From: Muribaculaceae bacterium
GTDB taxonomy: Bacteria > Bacteroidota > Bacteroidia > Bacteroidales > Muribaculaceae
NCBI GenBank assembly: GCA_017427945.1
Contig: JAFRRT010000012.1
Coordinates: 186,001-250,000, forward strand
DNA: 64,000 bases
Reading direction: 5' to 3'
Program-made: the position numbers and the translations under genes
Notes under the pieces: model-generated
Databases searched by the model: none
What the model was told of the DNA's origin: nothing
What the model saw: only the letters and a program-made list of their open reading frames with translations
Shown here: piece by piece, positions 17,886 to 27,628 of the stretch
Position numbering within the stretch: position 1 is the first letter of the stretch
Layout: every line of letters begins with the position of its first letter

Positions 17886-19826
17886 ATGATTTCTATTCAA
17901 GGACTCAAGGTGGAGTTTGGCAGCCAGGTGCTGTTTGAGAATATCAGTTTTGTAGTCAACAAACGCGACAAGATTGCGTTGGTGGGCAAGAACGGTGCCG
18001 GCAAAACCACCATGCTGAGAATCATCAACGGTGAGCAACTGCCCACCAGCGGCACTGTGTCGCGCCAAACAGACCTCACCATCGGCTACCTACCGCAGCA
18101 GATGGTGCTAAAAGATGAGCTGACGGTCAAACAAGAAGCCGGGCGTGCCTTTGAGCACCTGCAGCAGATGGATGCCTCCATCGACCGCATGAACAAAGAG
18201 CTTGCCGAGCGTACCGACTATGAAAGTGAGGATTATCAGGAACTAATCGAACGCGTGGCGCAAAAGACCGAGCTACGAGCATTGATGCAAAGCGAAAACA
18301 TCGAGGCCGAGATTGAGAAGACCTTGACGGGACTGGGATTTGAACGCAGCGACTTTGACCGCCCCACAAGTGAGTTCAGCGGCGGCTGGCGTATGCGTAT
18401 CGAACTGGCAAAGCTGTTGCTGCGTCGTCCTGATGTACTCTTGCTTGACGAGCCCACCAACCACTTGGACATCGAGTCTATCCAATGGTTGGAAACCTTC
18501 CTGAAAAACCGCAACGGAGCACTGCTGCTCGTCTCTCACGACCGTGCCTTCATCGACAACGTGACCAACCGCACCATCGAGATTTCGCTGGGCAAGATAT
18601 ATGACTACAAGGTGAGCTACAGCCAATTTGTAGAGCTGCGCAAGGAACGTGTAGAACAACAGATGCGCGCCTATGAAAACCAGCAAAAGCTTATCCATGA
18701 CACCGAAGACTTTATCGAGCGCTTCCGTTACAAGGCCACCAAAGCTGTACAGGTGCAAAGCCGCATCAAGATGCTCGACAAACTGGAGCGCATCGAGGTC
18801 GATGAGGTGGACCGTTCCCGTATGCGGCTCAAGTTCCCGCCCGCCCCACGCAGCGGCGACTATCCCGTCATTGCCGAAGACCTTCGCAAGGACTATGGCA
18901 ACCTGAACGTATTTCATGATGTCACGTTTACTATCAAGCGTGGCGAAAAAGTCGCTTTTGTAGGCAAGAACGGTGCTGGTAAATCGACTTTGGTCAAGTG
19001 CATCATGGGCGAGATTCCATTTGATGGAAAACTGCAGATAGGACACAATGTAAAGATTGGCTATTTTGCTCAAAATCAAGCACAACTGCTTGATGAGACG
19101 CTCACTGTTCATGACACTATCGACTATGTGGCAGTGGGAGATATCCGTTCACGTATCAACGACATTTTAGGAGCCTTCATGTTCGGCGGCAAGAACGCCG
19201 ACAAAAAGGTCAAGGTGCTAAGCGGCGGCGAAAAGAGCCGCCTGGCAATGATACGCCTGTTGTTGCAACCAGTGAACCTGCTCATCCTCGACGAGCCAAC
19301 CAACCATCTGGACATGCCCAGCAAGGACGTGCTGAAAGAAGCCATCCAGGCGTTTAACGGTACCGTCATTGTCGTTTCGCACGACCGTGACTTCTTGAAC
19401 GGCATCGTCAGCAAAGTGTACGAGTTCGGTGAGCACCGAGTAAGGGAACACCTCGGCGGCATCTATGACTTCCTACAGAAAAAGCAGCTGGACTCATTGC
19501 AGCAGTTAGAGGTCAAGAACACTCCTGTGGCCGCCACTGCTGCAGAAGAGACCCCCGAGCCCACTGCCAGCCAAGGCAAAGTGGACTATCAAAAGCAAAA
19601 AGAGCGTGAGCGCCGCATTCGTCAGGCCGAGAAAAAGGTTAAAACCTTAGAGGCTAAAATTGCTGAGCTGGAAGAAAAACTTGCTGACATAGAAGTTAAA
19701 TTGTCCACCGCATCCACCGAGGACTTGGATATCTATTACAGCCATTCACAAATCAGCCGCGAACTTGAGGATGTCATGGCGCAGTGGGAAGCTGCCGGTG
19801 AGGAGTTGGAGAGAGTTAAGAGTTAG
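17886..19826 (+). CDS. ABC-F family ribosome-associated ATPase (Uup/EttA-like)
   Basis: 646 residues with two ABC ATPase domains and no membrane segments. Walker A motifs are GKNGAGKTT (near 37) and GKNGAGKST (near 362); signatures are FSGGWRMRIELAKLLLRRPD and LSGGEKSRLAMIRLLLQPVN, each followed by LLDEPTNHLD or LILDEPTNHLD. The interdomain linker is charged and helical, as in ABC-F proteins that insert a P-site tRNA interaction motif. The C-terminus is a coiled coil (KKVKTLEAKIAELEEKLADI), as in Uup. Likely role: translation factor acting on stalled ribosomes. It forms an operon with the acetyltransferase and the barrel-like gene downstream (gaps of 5 and 3 nt). Confidence 0.92.
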   Translation: MISIQGLKVEFGSQVLFENISFVVNKRDKIALVGKNGAGKTTMLRIINGEQLPTSGTVSRQTDLTIGYLPQQMVLKDELTVKQEAGRAFEHLQQMDASIDRMNKELAERTDYESEDYQELIERVAQKTELRALMQSENIEAEIEKTLTGLGFERSDFDRPTSEFSGGWRMRIELAKLLLRRPDVLLLDEPTNHLDIESIQWLETFLKNRNGALLLVSHDRAFIDNVTNRTIEISLGKIYDYKVSYSQFVELRKERVEQQMRAYENQQKLIHDTEDFIERFRYKATKAVQVQSRIKMLDKLERIEVDEVDRSRMRLKFPPAPRSGDYPVIAEDLRKDYGNLNVFHDVTFTIKRGEKVAFVGKNGAGKSTLVKCIMGEIPFDGKLQIGHNVKIGYFAQNQAQLLDETLTVHDTIDYVAVGDIRSRINDILGAFMFGGKNADKKVKVLSGGEKSRLAMIRLLLQPVNLLILDEPTNHLDMPSKDVLKEAIQAFNGTVIVVSHDRDFLNGIVSKVYEFGEHRVREHLGGIYDFLQKKQLDSLQQLEVKNTPVAATAAEETPEPTASQGKVDYQKQKERERRIRQAEKKVKTLEAKIAELEEKLADIEVKLSTASTEDLDIYYSHSQISRELEDVMAQWEAAGEELERVKS

Positions 19827-19831
19827 AAGCT

Positions 19832-20377
19832 ATGTTAAGGACGGTTGAGATAAATAGCAGGAATGCTAACGATGTGGAGTTACGGCGCCTCTACGAGACC
19901 GCATTTCCGGAGCAAGAGCAGATACCGTATGATGACCTCATCTATTTGTTGGATGCCATGGACATCGATTATACCGCCTATTATGAGGAGGATATGCTGG
20001 TGGGGCTGACAATGGTGCTGAGGCTGCCCAAGTACAACTGGGGCTGGTACTTCGCTGTACGCGACGAACTGCGCGGCAAGGGCATTGGCCAAGGTATCCT
20101 CACTACTGTTCTCAACAAATACAGCGAGGGAAATCCATTTGTCATCGACATTGAGTCGCCCTTGCAAGCCGACGCCCCTAATCCTGAACAACGCAAGAGG
20201 AGGCATGCGTTCTACCTACGCAACGGTATGAGGGACACTGGCACGAGCCGCTCATGGGACGGTCTCACCTTCACCATTCTTACCAACAGCGACGAGCCAT
20301 TTACCCAGCAGGACTACGATGACATTGTCGCTGAACTGCGTGCCGTGTGGGAAAACATGCCTGGCGAAAAGGACTAA
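19832..20377 (+). CDS. GNAT-family N-acetyltransferase
   Basis: 181 residues. The acetyl-CoA-binding segment is visible as WYFAVRDELRGKGIGQGILTTVLNKY (residues about 71-96), matching the R/Q-x-x-G-x-G/A loop of GNAT enzymes. N-terminal text (EINSRNANDVELRRLYETAF) and the strand YTAYYEEDMLVGLTMVL also fit. The acceptor cannot be predicted. It sits 5 nt after the ABC-F gene and 3 nt before the next gene, so the three are co-transcribed. Confidence 0.8.
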   Translation: MLRTVEINSRNANDVELRRLYETAFPEQEQIPYDDLIYLLDAMDIDYTAYYEEDMLVGLTMVLRLPKYNWGWYFAVRDELRGKGIGQGILTTVLNKYSEGNPFVIDIESPLQADAPNPEQRKRRHAFYLRNGMRDTGTSRSWDGLTFTILTNSDEPFTQQDYDDIVAELRAVWENMPGEKD

Positions 20378-20380
20378 ACG

Positions 20381-21340
20381 ATGAAACGACTGTCGATGAT
20401 ATGGATTGTGATGATGGCACTCATGGGTATGGCCCAGGAAAGCCAGCCCTTGCAATTGCATTTTGACCAATCCAAAATCAGTCCTCTGTTCACCATGCCC
20501 GAACTGCCCATGACAGTTACTCCTGCCACTAACATCAAGCCCACCTTTAATGCCAACATCCCCACGGCTGCCGACCTCCACCTCAACGACCGTATCAGCA
20601 GCCAAGCCGATTCGCTGGCCATCTACCAGCAGGACTGGAAAACAAACCTCACTTCCCCGCCCCGCTTCACTTACAATACCGATCCCTACAGCCGCGACTG
20701 GTCGTCGGGCGGCGTGATAACCCGATTGGGTGGCGGTTTTCTTACCGGAGCAGGCTCTCACACAACCTATCCCGGCATGGGCAACACGGCGAGCGCCAAC
20801 ATTGCTTTTACCATGCCCATGGGCGACCGGATGCAGGTTACGGCAGGCTTGACCGGCAGCAAATACCACTTTGACAACGCGGCATGGAACGACTATGGCG
20901 TGTTTGGCAATGCCTCGTTCCGCCTTAACGACCGGCTGTCGCTTAACGCCTTCGGGCAATATTATGTCAATCAGCAATTCCACTCGGTGGCAGCGATGCC
21001 GTTTTTGGGCAGTTCTTCCTATGGCGGCACTTTAGGATGGCGCGCCAGCGACAATTTCTCGCTCGACATGGGTGCCCGCCGCATCTACGACCCCTACACG
21101 GGTCAGTGGCGTACGTTGCCAGTTGTGCAACCCACCATCAACTTGTTTGGTGCACCCATCTCGTTTGATGCAGGTCCGCTGATTTATCAGGTACTGGATT
21201 ACATGTTTGGCAAGGGTAAGAACAGCCGCGACTGGGGCGATCCACGCTACCGTCCTGTCACAGTTCCCAATGCCGTTCTCAACCAACCCGGCTTCAACCC
21301 CAACAGTCCGGTATCCATCCCCGACGCCTTCCGCCACTGA
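20381..21340 (+). CDS. Exported, probably outer-membrane protein of unknown function
   Basis: 319 residues with a signal peptide (MKRLSMIWIVMMALMGMAQ). Residues about 40-105 are an exported, Pro/Thr-rich plug-like part. From about 105 onward there are alternating amphipathic strands (GGGFLTGAGSH, ASANIAFTMPMGDRMQVTAG, FGNASFRLNDRLSLNAFGQY, GGTLGWRASDNFSLDMGARR) that look like a small beta-barrel. No family recognised. It is the last gene of the ABC-F/acetyltransferase operon and is followed by a terminator. Confidence 0.7.
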   Translation: MKRLSMIWIVMMALMGMAQESQPLQLHFDQSKISPLFTMPELPMTVTPATNIKPTFNANIPTAADLHLNDRISSQADSLAIYQQDWKTNLTSPPRFTYNTDPYSRDWSSGGVITRLGGGFLTGAGSHTTYPGMGNTASANIAFTMPMGDRMQVTAGLTGSKYHFDNAAWNDYGVFGNASFRLNDRLSLNAFGQYYVNQQFHSVAAMPFLGSSSYGGTLGWRASDNFSLDMGARRIYDPYTGQWRTLPVVQPTINLFGAPISFDAGPLIYQVLDYMFGKGKNSRDWGDPRYRPVTVPNAVLNQPGFNPNSPVSIPDAFRH

Positions 21341-21373
21341 TTTTCTCAGATAACAAGGACAACAAAATGCCAA

Positions 21374-21407
21374 CCCTTAGAACAATAAAGAGTTTTAGGG
21401 ATTTTTT
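21374..21407 (+). terminator. Intrinsic terminator of the ABC-F operon
   Basis: CCCTTAGAAC (21374-21383) pairs with GTTTTAGGG (21392-21400) with one bulged T; ATTTTTT follows. Confidence 0.65.
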
Positions 21408-21417
21408 GGTGTGTGGA

Positions 21418-21449
21418 TTTGGGGGTATGGGAAATTGTGAGTAATTTTG
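21418..21449 (+). promoter_or_regulatory. Promoter of the Crp/Fnr gene
   Basis: TTTG at 21418-21421, 20-nt spacer, TAATTTTG at 21442-21449. Confidence 0.7.
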
Positions 21450-21499
21450 CACGTTAAACCCACTTGTAATGGTTTTCCATCAAGTGGTCGGGTAAAAAC

Positions 21500-22201
21500 A
21501 TGGTAAAAAAGAGCACTATAGCGGAAATCATCAAAGAGGATTTGGCCGACATCTGGTCCATCCTGAGCAGCGAAGAGAAGCATCTTATCGCTGAGAACTT
21601 TGTCATTCACAACTTCCGCAAAAACCAGATTATCTATGCCGAGAAAGACGAGCCCAAGTATCTGTTTTGCCTCATCAAGGGTAAGGTAAAACGATTCAAG
21701 AACGGCATCGGCGGCAAGCAGCAGATTTTGCGCCTGTATCGTCCCATCCAGTACTTCGGTTACCGAGCCTGGTTTGCCCAGGAGCCTTATGTTGCCAGCA
21801 CCATGGCGATTGAGCCGTCACAGGTGGGCAGCCTCCCCATGACTGTGGTCAAAAAGCTCATCGACGGCAACATGAAGTTGGCCTGGTTCTTCATTCATGA
21901 GTTGTCCAAGCACCTGGGCGGCAGCGACTCCAAGGTGGTGACGCTGTCCCAAAAGCACATCCGCGGCCGTCTTGCCGAGGCCCTGTGCATGCTGGTAGAC
22001 AACTACGGCTATGAGGACGATGGCAAAACATTGAAAATCTACATGGCACGTGAGGACTTGGCAAACTTGTCGAACATGACCACCGCCAATGCTATCCGTA
22101 CCCTCTCCTCCTTTGCTCAAGAACGCATCATCACCGTTGACGGTCGCCGCATACGCATCGTTGACGAACTTACATTGCGCAACATCAGCCGATTCGGATA
22201 A
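21500..22201 (+). CDS. Crp/Fnr family transcriptional regulator
   Basis: 233 residues. An N-terminal cyclic-nucleotide-binding-like jelly roll (FRKNQIIYAEKDEPKYLFCLIKGKVKRFK) is followed by the dimerisation helix and a C-terminal winged helix (RGRLAEALCMLVDNYG ... MAREDLANLSNMTTANAIRT). The sensor domain lacks the N-terminal Cys cluster of FNR, so it is not an iron-sulfur oxygen sensor of that type; the effector is unknown. It heads a likely run with the DUF4924 gene (4-nt gap), rfbD and prfC. Which of these it controls cannot be read from the sequence. Confidence 0.9.
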   Translation: MVKKSTIAEIIKEDLADIWSILSSEEKHLIAENFVIHNFRKNQIIYAEKDEPKYLFCLIKGKVKRFKNGIGGKQQILRLYRPIQYFGYRAWFAQEPYVASTMAIEPSQVGSLPMTVVKKLIDGNMKLAWFFIHELSKHLGGSDSKVVTLSQKHIRGRLAEALCMLVDNYGYEDDGKTLKIYMAREDLANLSNMTTANAIRTLSSFAQERIITVDGRRIRIVDELTLRNISRFG

Positions 22202-22205
22202 CGCC

Positions 22206-22772
22206 ATGATCATTGCCCAACAAAAACGTAAAGAAAACATCGCCGAGTATCTGCTATACCTATGGCAGGTTGAGGACTTGCTGCGCGCCTGCAAACTTGA
22301 TATCGACACGGTTGACAAGGCGGTGATTTCCCGATATGATGTTGATGACAAGACCCGCCATGACATCAAGGAGTGGTACGAGTCGCTCATCAAGATGATG
22401 GAACTGGAGAACGTACGCGACAAGGGCCACATCCGTGTGTGCCATAACGTACTCATACGGCTTAATGACCTGCACTCGCAACTGTTGGCCGACCAAAGCC
22501 GTTTCCCAGATTATCATGCTGACTATTACCGCACGCTGCCGTTTATTGTGCAGTTGCGTGCGCCCCTTCCCGAACAGGAACGTCCCAGTGAACTGGAGAC
22601 ATGTTTCAATGCTCTTTATGGAGTGATGTTACTCCACATGCAAGGCAAAGAGATTTCACAAGACACTGCAGCCGCCATCAGCCAGATTTCGCATTTCATT
22701 GGCATGCTTGCTGCCTACTTCAAGCGTGACGAGGAGAAGCCGCTCTTTGGCGATGACTTAATTGACGAATAA
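22206..22772 (+). CDS. DUF4924 family protein
   Basis: 188 residues, start at the ATG at 22206 (MIIAQQKRKENIAEYLLYLW), 4 nt after the Crp/Fnr stop. The opening and the all-helical composition are typical of DUF4924, a Bacteroidota-specific cytoplasmic family of unknown function. A longer frame exists upstream but lies inside the previous gene and is not the start. The rfbD gene follows after 2 nt, so translation is likely coupled along this stretch. Confidence 0.85.
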   Translation: MIIAQQKRKENIAEYLLYLWQVEDLLRACKLDIDTVDKAVISRYDVDDKTRHDIKEWYESLIKMMELENVRDKGHIRVCHNVLIRLNDLHSQLLADQSRFPDYHADYYRTLPFIVQLRAPLPEQERPSELETCFNALYGVMLLHMQGKEISQDTAAAISQISHFIGMLAAYFKRDEEKPLFGDDLIDE

Positions 22773-22774
22773 CA

Positions 22775-23653
22775 ATGGGAACAACCAACATACTCATCAC
22801 CGGCGCTAATGGCCAACTAGGCCACGAAATGCGTAACGTGTTGGAGGGCGACCAGCGCTTCCATGCTATCTATACCGACGTGGACGGTGATGACATCGTC
22901 ACACTCGACATCCTCGATGAAGACTCCATCGAACAGATGCTTGTCGACAACTCCATCGACGTTATCGTCAACTGCGCTGCCTACACGGCAGTTGATGCCG
23001 CCGAGGACAACGAGCTCAATGCCGCTTTGCTGAACGGTATCGCTGTGGGCCTTCTGGCCCGCGCCGCCAAACGCCACAACGCGCGCATGGTACATATCTC
23101 GACCGATTATGTTTTCAACGGTAAAGGCTGCCTGCCCTACACCGAGGAAATGCCGACCAACCCGCAGTCGGTTTACGGCCGCACAAAACTTGATGGCGAA
23201 AATCTGTTGCTTGACACGCTGGGAGATGATGCCATCATCCTGCGCACAGCATGGCTCTATTCGCCCTACGGCAAGAATTTCGTCAAGACGATGCTGGCAT
23301 TAGGCAAAGACAAACCAGCGCTGAAGGTCGTGTTCGACCAAGTGGGTTCTCCCACCTGTGCCCGAGACCTCGCCAATGCCATAGTTACCGTCATGAGCGC
23401 TGAGCAGTGGCATGGCGGCATTTATCACTTCAGCAACGAGGGCGTCATTTCGTGGTATGACTTCACCCTTGCCATCCATCGGCTAGCAGGCATCACCACC
23501 TGTGACGTGCAACCCTGCCACAGCGACGAGTTCCCCGCCAAGGCTCACCGCCCTGCCTACAGTGTGCTGGACAAAACGAAATTCAAAACCACCTTTGGTG
23601 TGACCGTCCCCTACTGGCTCGACAGTCTCGCCACAACACTCAAACAACTCTAA
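22775..23653 (+). CDS. rfbD: dTDP-4-dehydrorhamnose reductase
   Basis: A 292-residue NAD(P)H-dependent short-chain reductase that makes dTDP-L-rhamnose, the last step of rhamnose donor synthesis for surface glycans. The Rossmann motif ITGANGQLGHEMRN is at the N-terminus. The catalytic STDYVFNG (Ser/Thr) and YGRTKLDGE (Tyr-x-x-x-Lys) follow, and PTCARDLANA is a family hallmark. The other rml genes are not in the window. It lies between DUF4924 and prfC in a run of tightly spaced genes. Confidence 0.93.
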   Translation: MGTTNILITGANGQLGHEMRNVLEGDQRFHAIYTDVDGDDIVTLDILDEDSIEQMLVDNSIDVIVNCAAYTAVDAAEDNELNAALLNGIAVGLLARAAKRHNARMVHISTDYVFNGKGCLPYTEEMPTNPQSVYGRTKLDGENLLLDTLGDDAIILRTAWLYSPYGKNFVKTMLALGKDKPALKVVFDQVGSPTCARDLANAIVTVMSAEQWHGGIYHFSNEGVISWYDFTLAIHRLAGITTCDVQPCHSDEFPAKAHRPAYSVLDKTKFKTTFGVTVPYWLDSLATTLKQL

Positions 23654-23669
23654 ACTCTAAACTACAATA

Positions 23670-25247
23670 ATGTCACTGACTACCGAAATCACCCGCCGCC
23701 GCACGTTTGCCATCATCTCTCACCCTGATGCCGGCAAGACGACGTTGACCGAAAAGCTGCTGCTCTTTGGTGGCGCCATTCATGTGGCAGGCGCAGTGAA
23801 ATCCAATAAAATCAAAAAGACCGCCACCAGCGACTGGATGGAGATTGAGAAGCAACGCGGCATCTCGGTCGCCACTTCGGTCATGGGATTTAACTACGGC
23901 GATTATAAAATCAATATCCTCGACACACCTGGCCACCAAGACTTTGCCGAGGACACCTACCGCACCTTGACAGCCGTTGATAGCGTTATTATCGTGGTCG
24001 ATGTCGCCAAGGGTGTGGAGACACAGACGCGCAAACTTATGGAGGTGTGCCGCATGCGCAACACCCCTGTCATCATCTTTGTCAACAAGCTGGACCGTGA
24101 AGGCCGCGACCCGTTCGACATCCTTGATGAGCTGGAGCAAGAGTTGAAGATTGACGTTCGCCCGCTGAGTTGGCCCATTAACATCGGTGCCCACTTTAAA
24201 GGTGTTTATAACATCTACGAGCACAACATTAGTCTGTTCAAGCCTGACAAGCAGCACGTCACCGACCGCGTGGATATCAACGACATCAACGACCCTGCCA
24301 TCGACAAGGCTGTTGGCAGTGCCGATGCCGAGAAGTTGCGTGCCGACATCGAACTCATCGACGGCGTCTATCCCGACTTCAACACGTTGGACTACCTTGA
24401 CGGCAAGGTGGCACCCGTGTTCTTCGGTTCGGCGTTGAACACCTTCGGCGTGAAGGAGCTGCTGGACTGCTTTGTGCGCATTGCCCCATCACCACGTCCC
24501 GTTACCGCCATTGAGCGAACGGTAGAACCCGGCGAGGACAAGTTCACCGGCTTCGTTTTCAAGATCCACGCCAATATGGACCCCAACCACCGCAGCTGCA
24601 TCGCGTTTGTCAAGGTATGCTCGGGTGTGTTCCAGCGCAACGGCAACTACAAGCACGTGCGCAGTGGCAAGAGTTACCGCTTCAGCGCCCCCACGGCGTT
24701 CATGGCGCAGAAGAAAGAAATCATCGACGAGGTTTATCCCGGTGATATCGTGGGTCTGCCCGACAACGGCATTTTCAAGATTGGCGATACGTTGACCGAG
24801 GGCGAAGAACTCCACTTCAAAGGTTTGCCCAGTTTCTCGCCCGAGATGTTCAAGTACATCGAGAACTCCGACCCGATGAAGACCAAACAACTCAATAAAG
24901 GTCTTGAGCAGCTGATGGACGAGGGTGTGGCCCAGATGTTCATCAACCAGTTCAACAACCGCAAGATCATCGGCACAGTAGGCCAATTGCAGTTTGAGGT
25001 CATCCAGTACCGATTGCTGCACGAGTATGGCGCACAGTGCCGCTGGGAACCCATCCACCTCTACAAAGCCTGCTGGATTGAGAGCGATGACGAGGATGCC
25101 CTCGACGCATTCAAGAAGCGCAAACATCAGTTCATGGCACTCGACCTCGAGGGCCGCGACGTCTTCCTTGCCGACAGCAACTACGTCTTGCAGATGGCAC
25201 AACAGGACTTCCCGAAGATCACCTTCCACTTCACCAGCGAATTCTGA
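23670..25247 (+). CDS. prfC: Peptide chain release factor 3
   Basis: A 525-residue translational GTPase that recycles RF1/RF2 from the ribosome after termination. G1 is [10 protein letters not shown]3 is DTPGHQDF, G4 is NKLD, and the switch region [11 protein letters not shown] is RF3-specific. Domain II and III blocks ([33 protein letters not shown]) are intact and the length equals the family norm. A 15-nt palindrome (AATTCTGACAGAATT, 25240-25254) spans the stop codon, with no T-run. Confidence 0.96.
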   Translation: MSLTTEITRRRTFAIISHPDAGKTTLTEKLLLFGGAIHVAGAVKSNKIKKTATSDWMEIEKQRGISVATSVMGFNYGDYKINILDTPGHQDFAEDTYRTLTAVDSVIIVVDVAKGVETQTRKLMEVCRMRNTPVIIFVNKLDREGRDPFDILDELEQELKIDVRPLSWPINIGAHFKGVYNIYEHNISLFKPDKQHVTDRVDINDINDPAIDKAVGSADAEKLRADIELIDGVYPDFNTLDYLDGKVAPVFFGSALNTFGVKELLDCFVRIAPSPRPVTAIERTVEPGEDKFTGFVFKIHANMDPNHRSCIAFVKVCSGVFQRNGNYKHVRSGKSYRFSAPTAFMAQKKEIIDEVYPGDIVGLPDNGIFKIGDTLTEGEELHFKGLPSFSPEMFKYIENSDPMKTKQLNKGLEQLMDEGVAQMFINQFNNRKIIGTVGQLQFEVIQYRLLHEYGAQCRWEPIHLYKACWIESDDEDALDAFKKRKHQFMALDLEGRDVFLADSNYVLQMAQQDFPKITFHFTSEF

Positions 25248-25302
25248 CAGAATTAATACTATGAAATAAAAACAAAGGAATATAAACTCAATAACGATAG
25301 CA

Positions 25303-26766
25303 ATGGAAAGATTAAAGAAATTATATGAGCAGCATGTGGGCAGCGAACCCACTGAGATTGTGCTCATGGATAAGGCCGGCTCCAACCGCCAGTATTACCG
25401 CCTGCTGGGCGAGCGCTCCCTGGTAGGCGTCATCGGTGAGTCACGCGAGGAGAATGATGCGTTCATCTACATAGCAAGGCACTTCCGCGAGCAAGGCCTG
25501 TCGGTGCCCGAGGTTTATGGCGTGAGCGATGACCACATGGCCTATATCCAGGAAGATTTGGGCAAAAAGCCCGAGAACATCCTCTGGAACAAAATCCGCC
25601 GCAGTTCCATCACACACGCTTTCACCAGCGAAGAGAAAGAACTGCTGCGCCGTGCCATGCGTGACCTGGTTGACATCCAGTTCCGCGGCTCTGTAGGGTT
25701 TGACTATGACAAATGTTATCCCGCAAAGTGCTTTGACGAGCGCTCCATCAAGTGGGATCTGAACTATTTCAAATACTGTTTCCTCAAGGCTACAGGCGTC
25801 ATCTTTAATGAGGACAAGCTGGAGAATGACTTTGAGAAACTGACCAAGGACCTGCTGGCCGTTCCCAGCAACACGTTCATGTATCGCGACTTCCAGTCAC
25901 GCAACGTGATGCTTGTAGGCGATGCCGACAAACCCGCCGAATGCAAGCTGGCATTTATCGACTTCCAGGGCGGTCGCCGCGGTCCGTACTACTATGACGT
26001 GGCCTCGTTTGTATGGCAATCCCGCGCCAAGTATCCCGATGAGCTAAAGAAAGACCTTGTCGAGGCCTACGTTGAGAAGCTTCAACAATACATTCCCGAC
26101 CTTGACAAGGAGGAATTCTACAAGAACCTGCGCCTGTTCGTGCTGTTCCGCACGTTGCAGGTGCTGGGAGCCTACGGTTTCAGGGGATATTTCGAGAAGA
26201 AGCCCGACTTCATGAAGAACAGCATTGTTCCCGCTGTTGCCAACCTGCGCAAACTGGTGATTAACAAGCCTTTCACCCAATATCCTTACCTTAGCCTCGT
26301 CATCGATGAGTTAGTGAACCTCAAGGACTTTGTCAGTGAAGACAAGGGATTGACTGTCAGGGTGATGAGCTTCGCTTTCAAGAAAGGCATCCCCCACGAT
26401 CCATCGGGCAATGGAGGCGGCTTTGTGTTTGACTGCCGTGCACTGAACAACCCCGGCAAGTATGACAAGTACAAAGCATTCACCGGTCTTGACAAGAACG
26501 TGATTGAATTCTTGCAGAAAGAGAGTACGATTGACAAGTGGCTGGAGCACGTCTATGCACTTGTCGATGAGTCGGTGGAGCGCTATGTGAAACGTAACTT
26601 CACCGACCTGATGGTGTGCTTCGGCTGTACGGGTGGCCAGCACCGCTCGGTCTATGCCGCAGAACACTTGGCAGAACACATCCACGACAAATTCAACGTG
26701 CGCGTGGAACTGTCACACCGTGAGCAGCCCGACCACGAGCGCACCCTTAATCCCATCGACCGATGA
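25303..26766 (+). CDS. AmgK-like sugar kinase fused to a RapZ C-terminal domain
   Basis: 487 residues. Residues about 1-340 are an aminoglycoside-phosphotransferase-like kinase with YRDFQSRN at 194-201 (catalytic D196) and FIDFQGGRRGPYYYDVASFV from about 218 (metal-binding D220). The DFQ-x-x-x-x-GP-x-x-YD wording resembles AmgK, the anomeric MurNAc/GlcNAc kinase. Residues about 347-480 match the C-terminal domain of RapZ, including the loop GCTGGQHRS at 441-449, which in E. coli RapZ lines the glucosamine-6-phosphate site. The RapZ kinase-like N-terminal ATPase domain is absent. The next gene overlaps by 4 nt and looks like MurU, AmgK's partner. Inferred role: salvage of cell-wall amino sugars with a built-in sugar sensor. 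The usual His of the Brenner motif is Tyr194. Confidence 0.85.
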   Translation: MERLKKLYEQHVGSEPTEIVLMDKAGSNRQYYRLLGERSLVGVIGESREENDAFIYIARHFREQGLSVPEVYGVSDDHMAYIQEDLGKKPENILWNKIRRSSITHAFTSEEKELLRRAMRDLVDIQFRGSVGFDYDKCYPAKCFDERSIKWDLNYFKYCFLKATGVIFNEDKLENDFEKLTKDLLAVPSNTFMYRDFQSRNVMLVGDADKPAECKLAFIDFQGGRRGPYYYDVASFVWQSRAKYPDELKKDLVEAYVEKLQQYIPDLDKEEFYKNLRLFVLFRTLQVLGAYGFRGYFEKKPDFMKNSIVPAVANLRKLVINKPFTQYPYLSLVIDELVNLKDFVSEDKGLTVRVMSFAFKKGIPHDPSGNGGGFVFDCRALNNPGKYDKYKAFTGLDKNVIEFLQKESTIDKWLEHVYALVDESVERYVKRNFTDLMVCFGCTGGQHRSVYAAEHLAEHIHDKFNVRVELSHREQPDHERTLNPIDR

Positions 26767-27521
26767 AAGCGTTGATTTTTGCGGCAGGCCTGGGCACACG
26801 CCTCAAGCCATTGACCGACGACCGTCCCAAGGCGATGGTCGAGATTGCCGGCAAGCCCATGCTGCAGTACGTCATTGAGCGTCTTGCAGCAGCAGGATTT
26901 GACGACATCACTATTAACATCCATCACTTTGGACAGACGATTATCGACTTCCTGGAAAATAACAATAACTTCGGGCTTAACATCCACATCAGCGATGAGC
27001 GCGGGCAGTTGCTCGACACCGGTGGCGGCATCCTCAAGGCGCGTCAGTGGCTTGACGGCGACGAGCCATTCCTGGTTCACAACACCGACATCATCAGCAC
27101 GCTTGACCTGAAGGCGTTCTATGACTATCATGTTGAGCACGACGCCCTGGCGACCATTCTCGTCAAAGAACGCAAAACGCAGCGATATTTACTGTTTGAC
27201 GAGAACGACCGCATGTGTGGATGGACCAACAAGGCAACGGGCGAATTCAAACCCGACCCCAAGAAACTGCAGGGACGCAACCTGCGGGAACTGGCATTTG
27301 GGGGATTGCACATCATTTCGCCGCGTATTTTCCCCGAGTTGGAGCGCTTTCACAGGAAAAACGGTGAGGACAAATTCTCCATCATACCGTTCTATATCGG
27401 CATGTGCACCCATCACCTCATCCACGGCTACCAGCCCAAGGAAGAATACCAGTGGCTCGACATCGGCAAACCCGAGACCCTTGCACAGGCCCAAGAGATT
27501 CTCTCTCCTAAAGCGGAGTAA
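26763..27521 (+). CDS. Sugar-1-phosphate nucleotidyltransferase, MurU-like
   Basis: 252 residues. N-terminal FAAGLGTRLKPLTDDRPKAM is the nucleotide-binding signature of sugar nucleotidyltransferases, and LLDTGGGILKA resembles the ETGGGI loop of MurU (MurNAc-1-phosphate uridylyltransferase). Its start ATG overlaps the stop of the kinase/RapZ-C gene (ATGA), so the two are made together. Together they would convert free MurNAc to UDP-MurNAc, by-passing MurA/MurB. Mannose- or glucose-1-phosphate specificity cannot be excluded without a tree. It lacks the C-terminal left-handed helix found in longer relatives. Confidence 0.85.
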   Translation: MKALIFAAGLGTRLKPLTDDRPKAMVEIAGKPMLQYVIERLAAAGFDDITINIHHFGQTIIDFLENNNNFGLNIHISDERGQLLDTGGGILKARQWLDGDEPFLVHNTDIISTLDLKAFYDYHVEHDALATILVKERKTQRYLLFDENDRMCGWTNKATGEFKPDPKKLQGRNLRELAFGGLHIISPRIFPELERFHRKNGEDKFSIIPFYIGMCTHHLIHGYQPKEEYQWLDIGKPETLAQAQEILSPKAE

Positions 27522-27628
27522 GTCTCACGCTAAGGCATTAATTCGCTAAGTATTGTGAAATTAAACTTTTGAGTCCATTTCACATCTAAATAGACGATTG
27601 TAATCGAACTTAAAACTTACAGCTAAAT

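Noticed and set aside
22089-22205. Upstream extension of the DUF4924 frame
   Set aside because: Overlaps the end of the Crp/Fnr gene in another frame; the family match begins at MIIAQQKRKEN (22206).
25240-25254. 15-nt palindrome over the prfC stop codon as a terminator
   Set aside because: Stem of 7 bp, single-base centre, no T-run; too weak to call.
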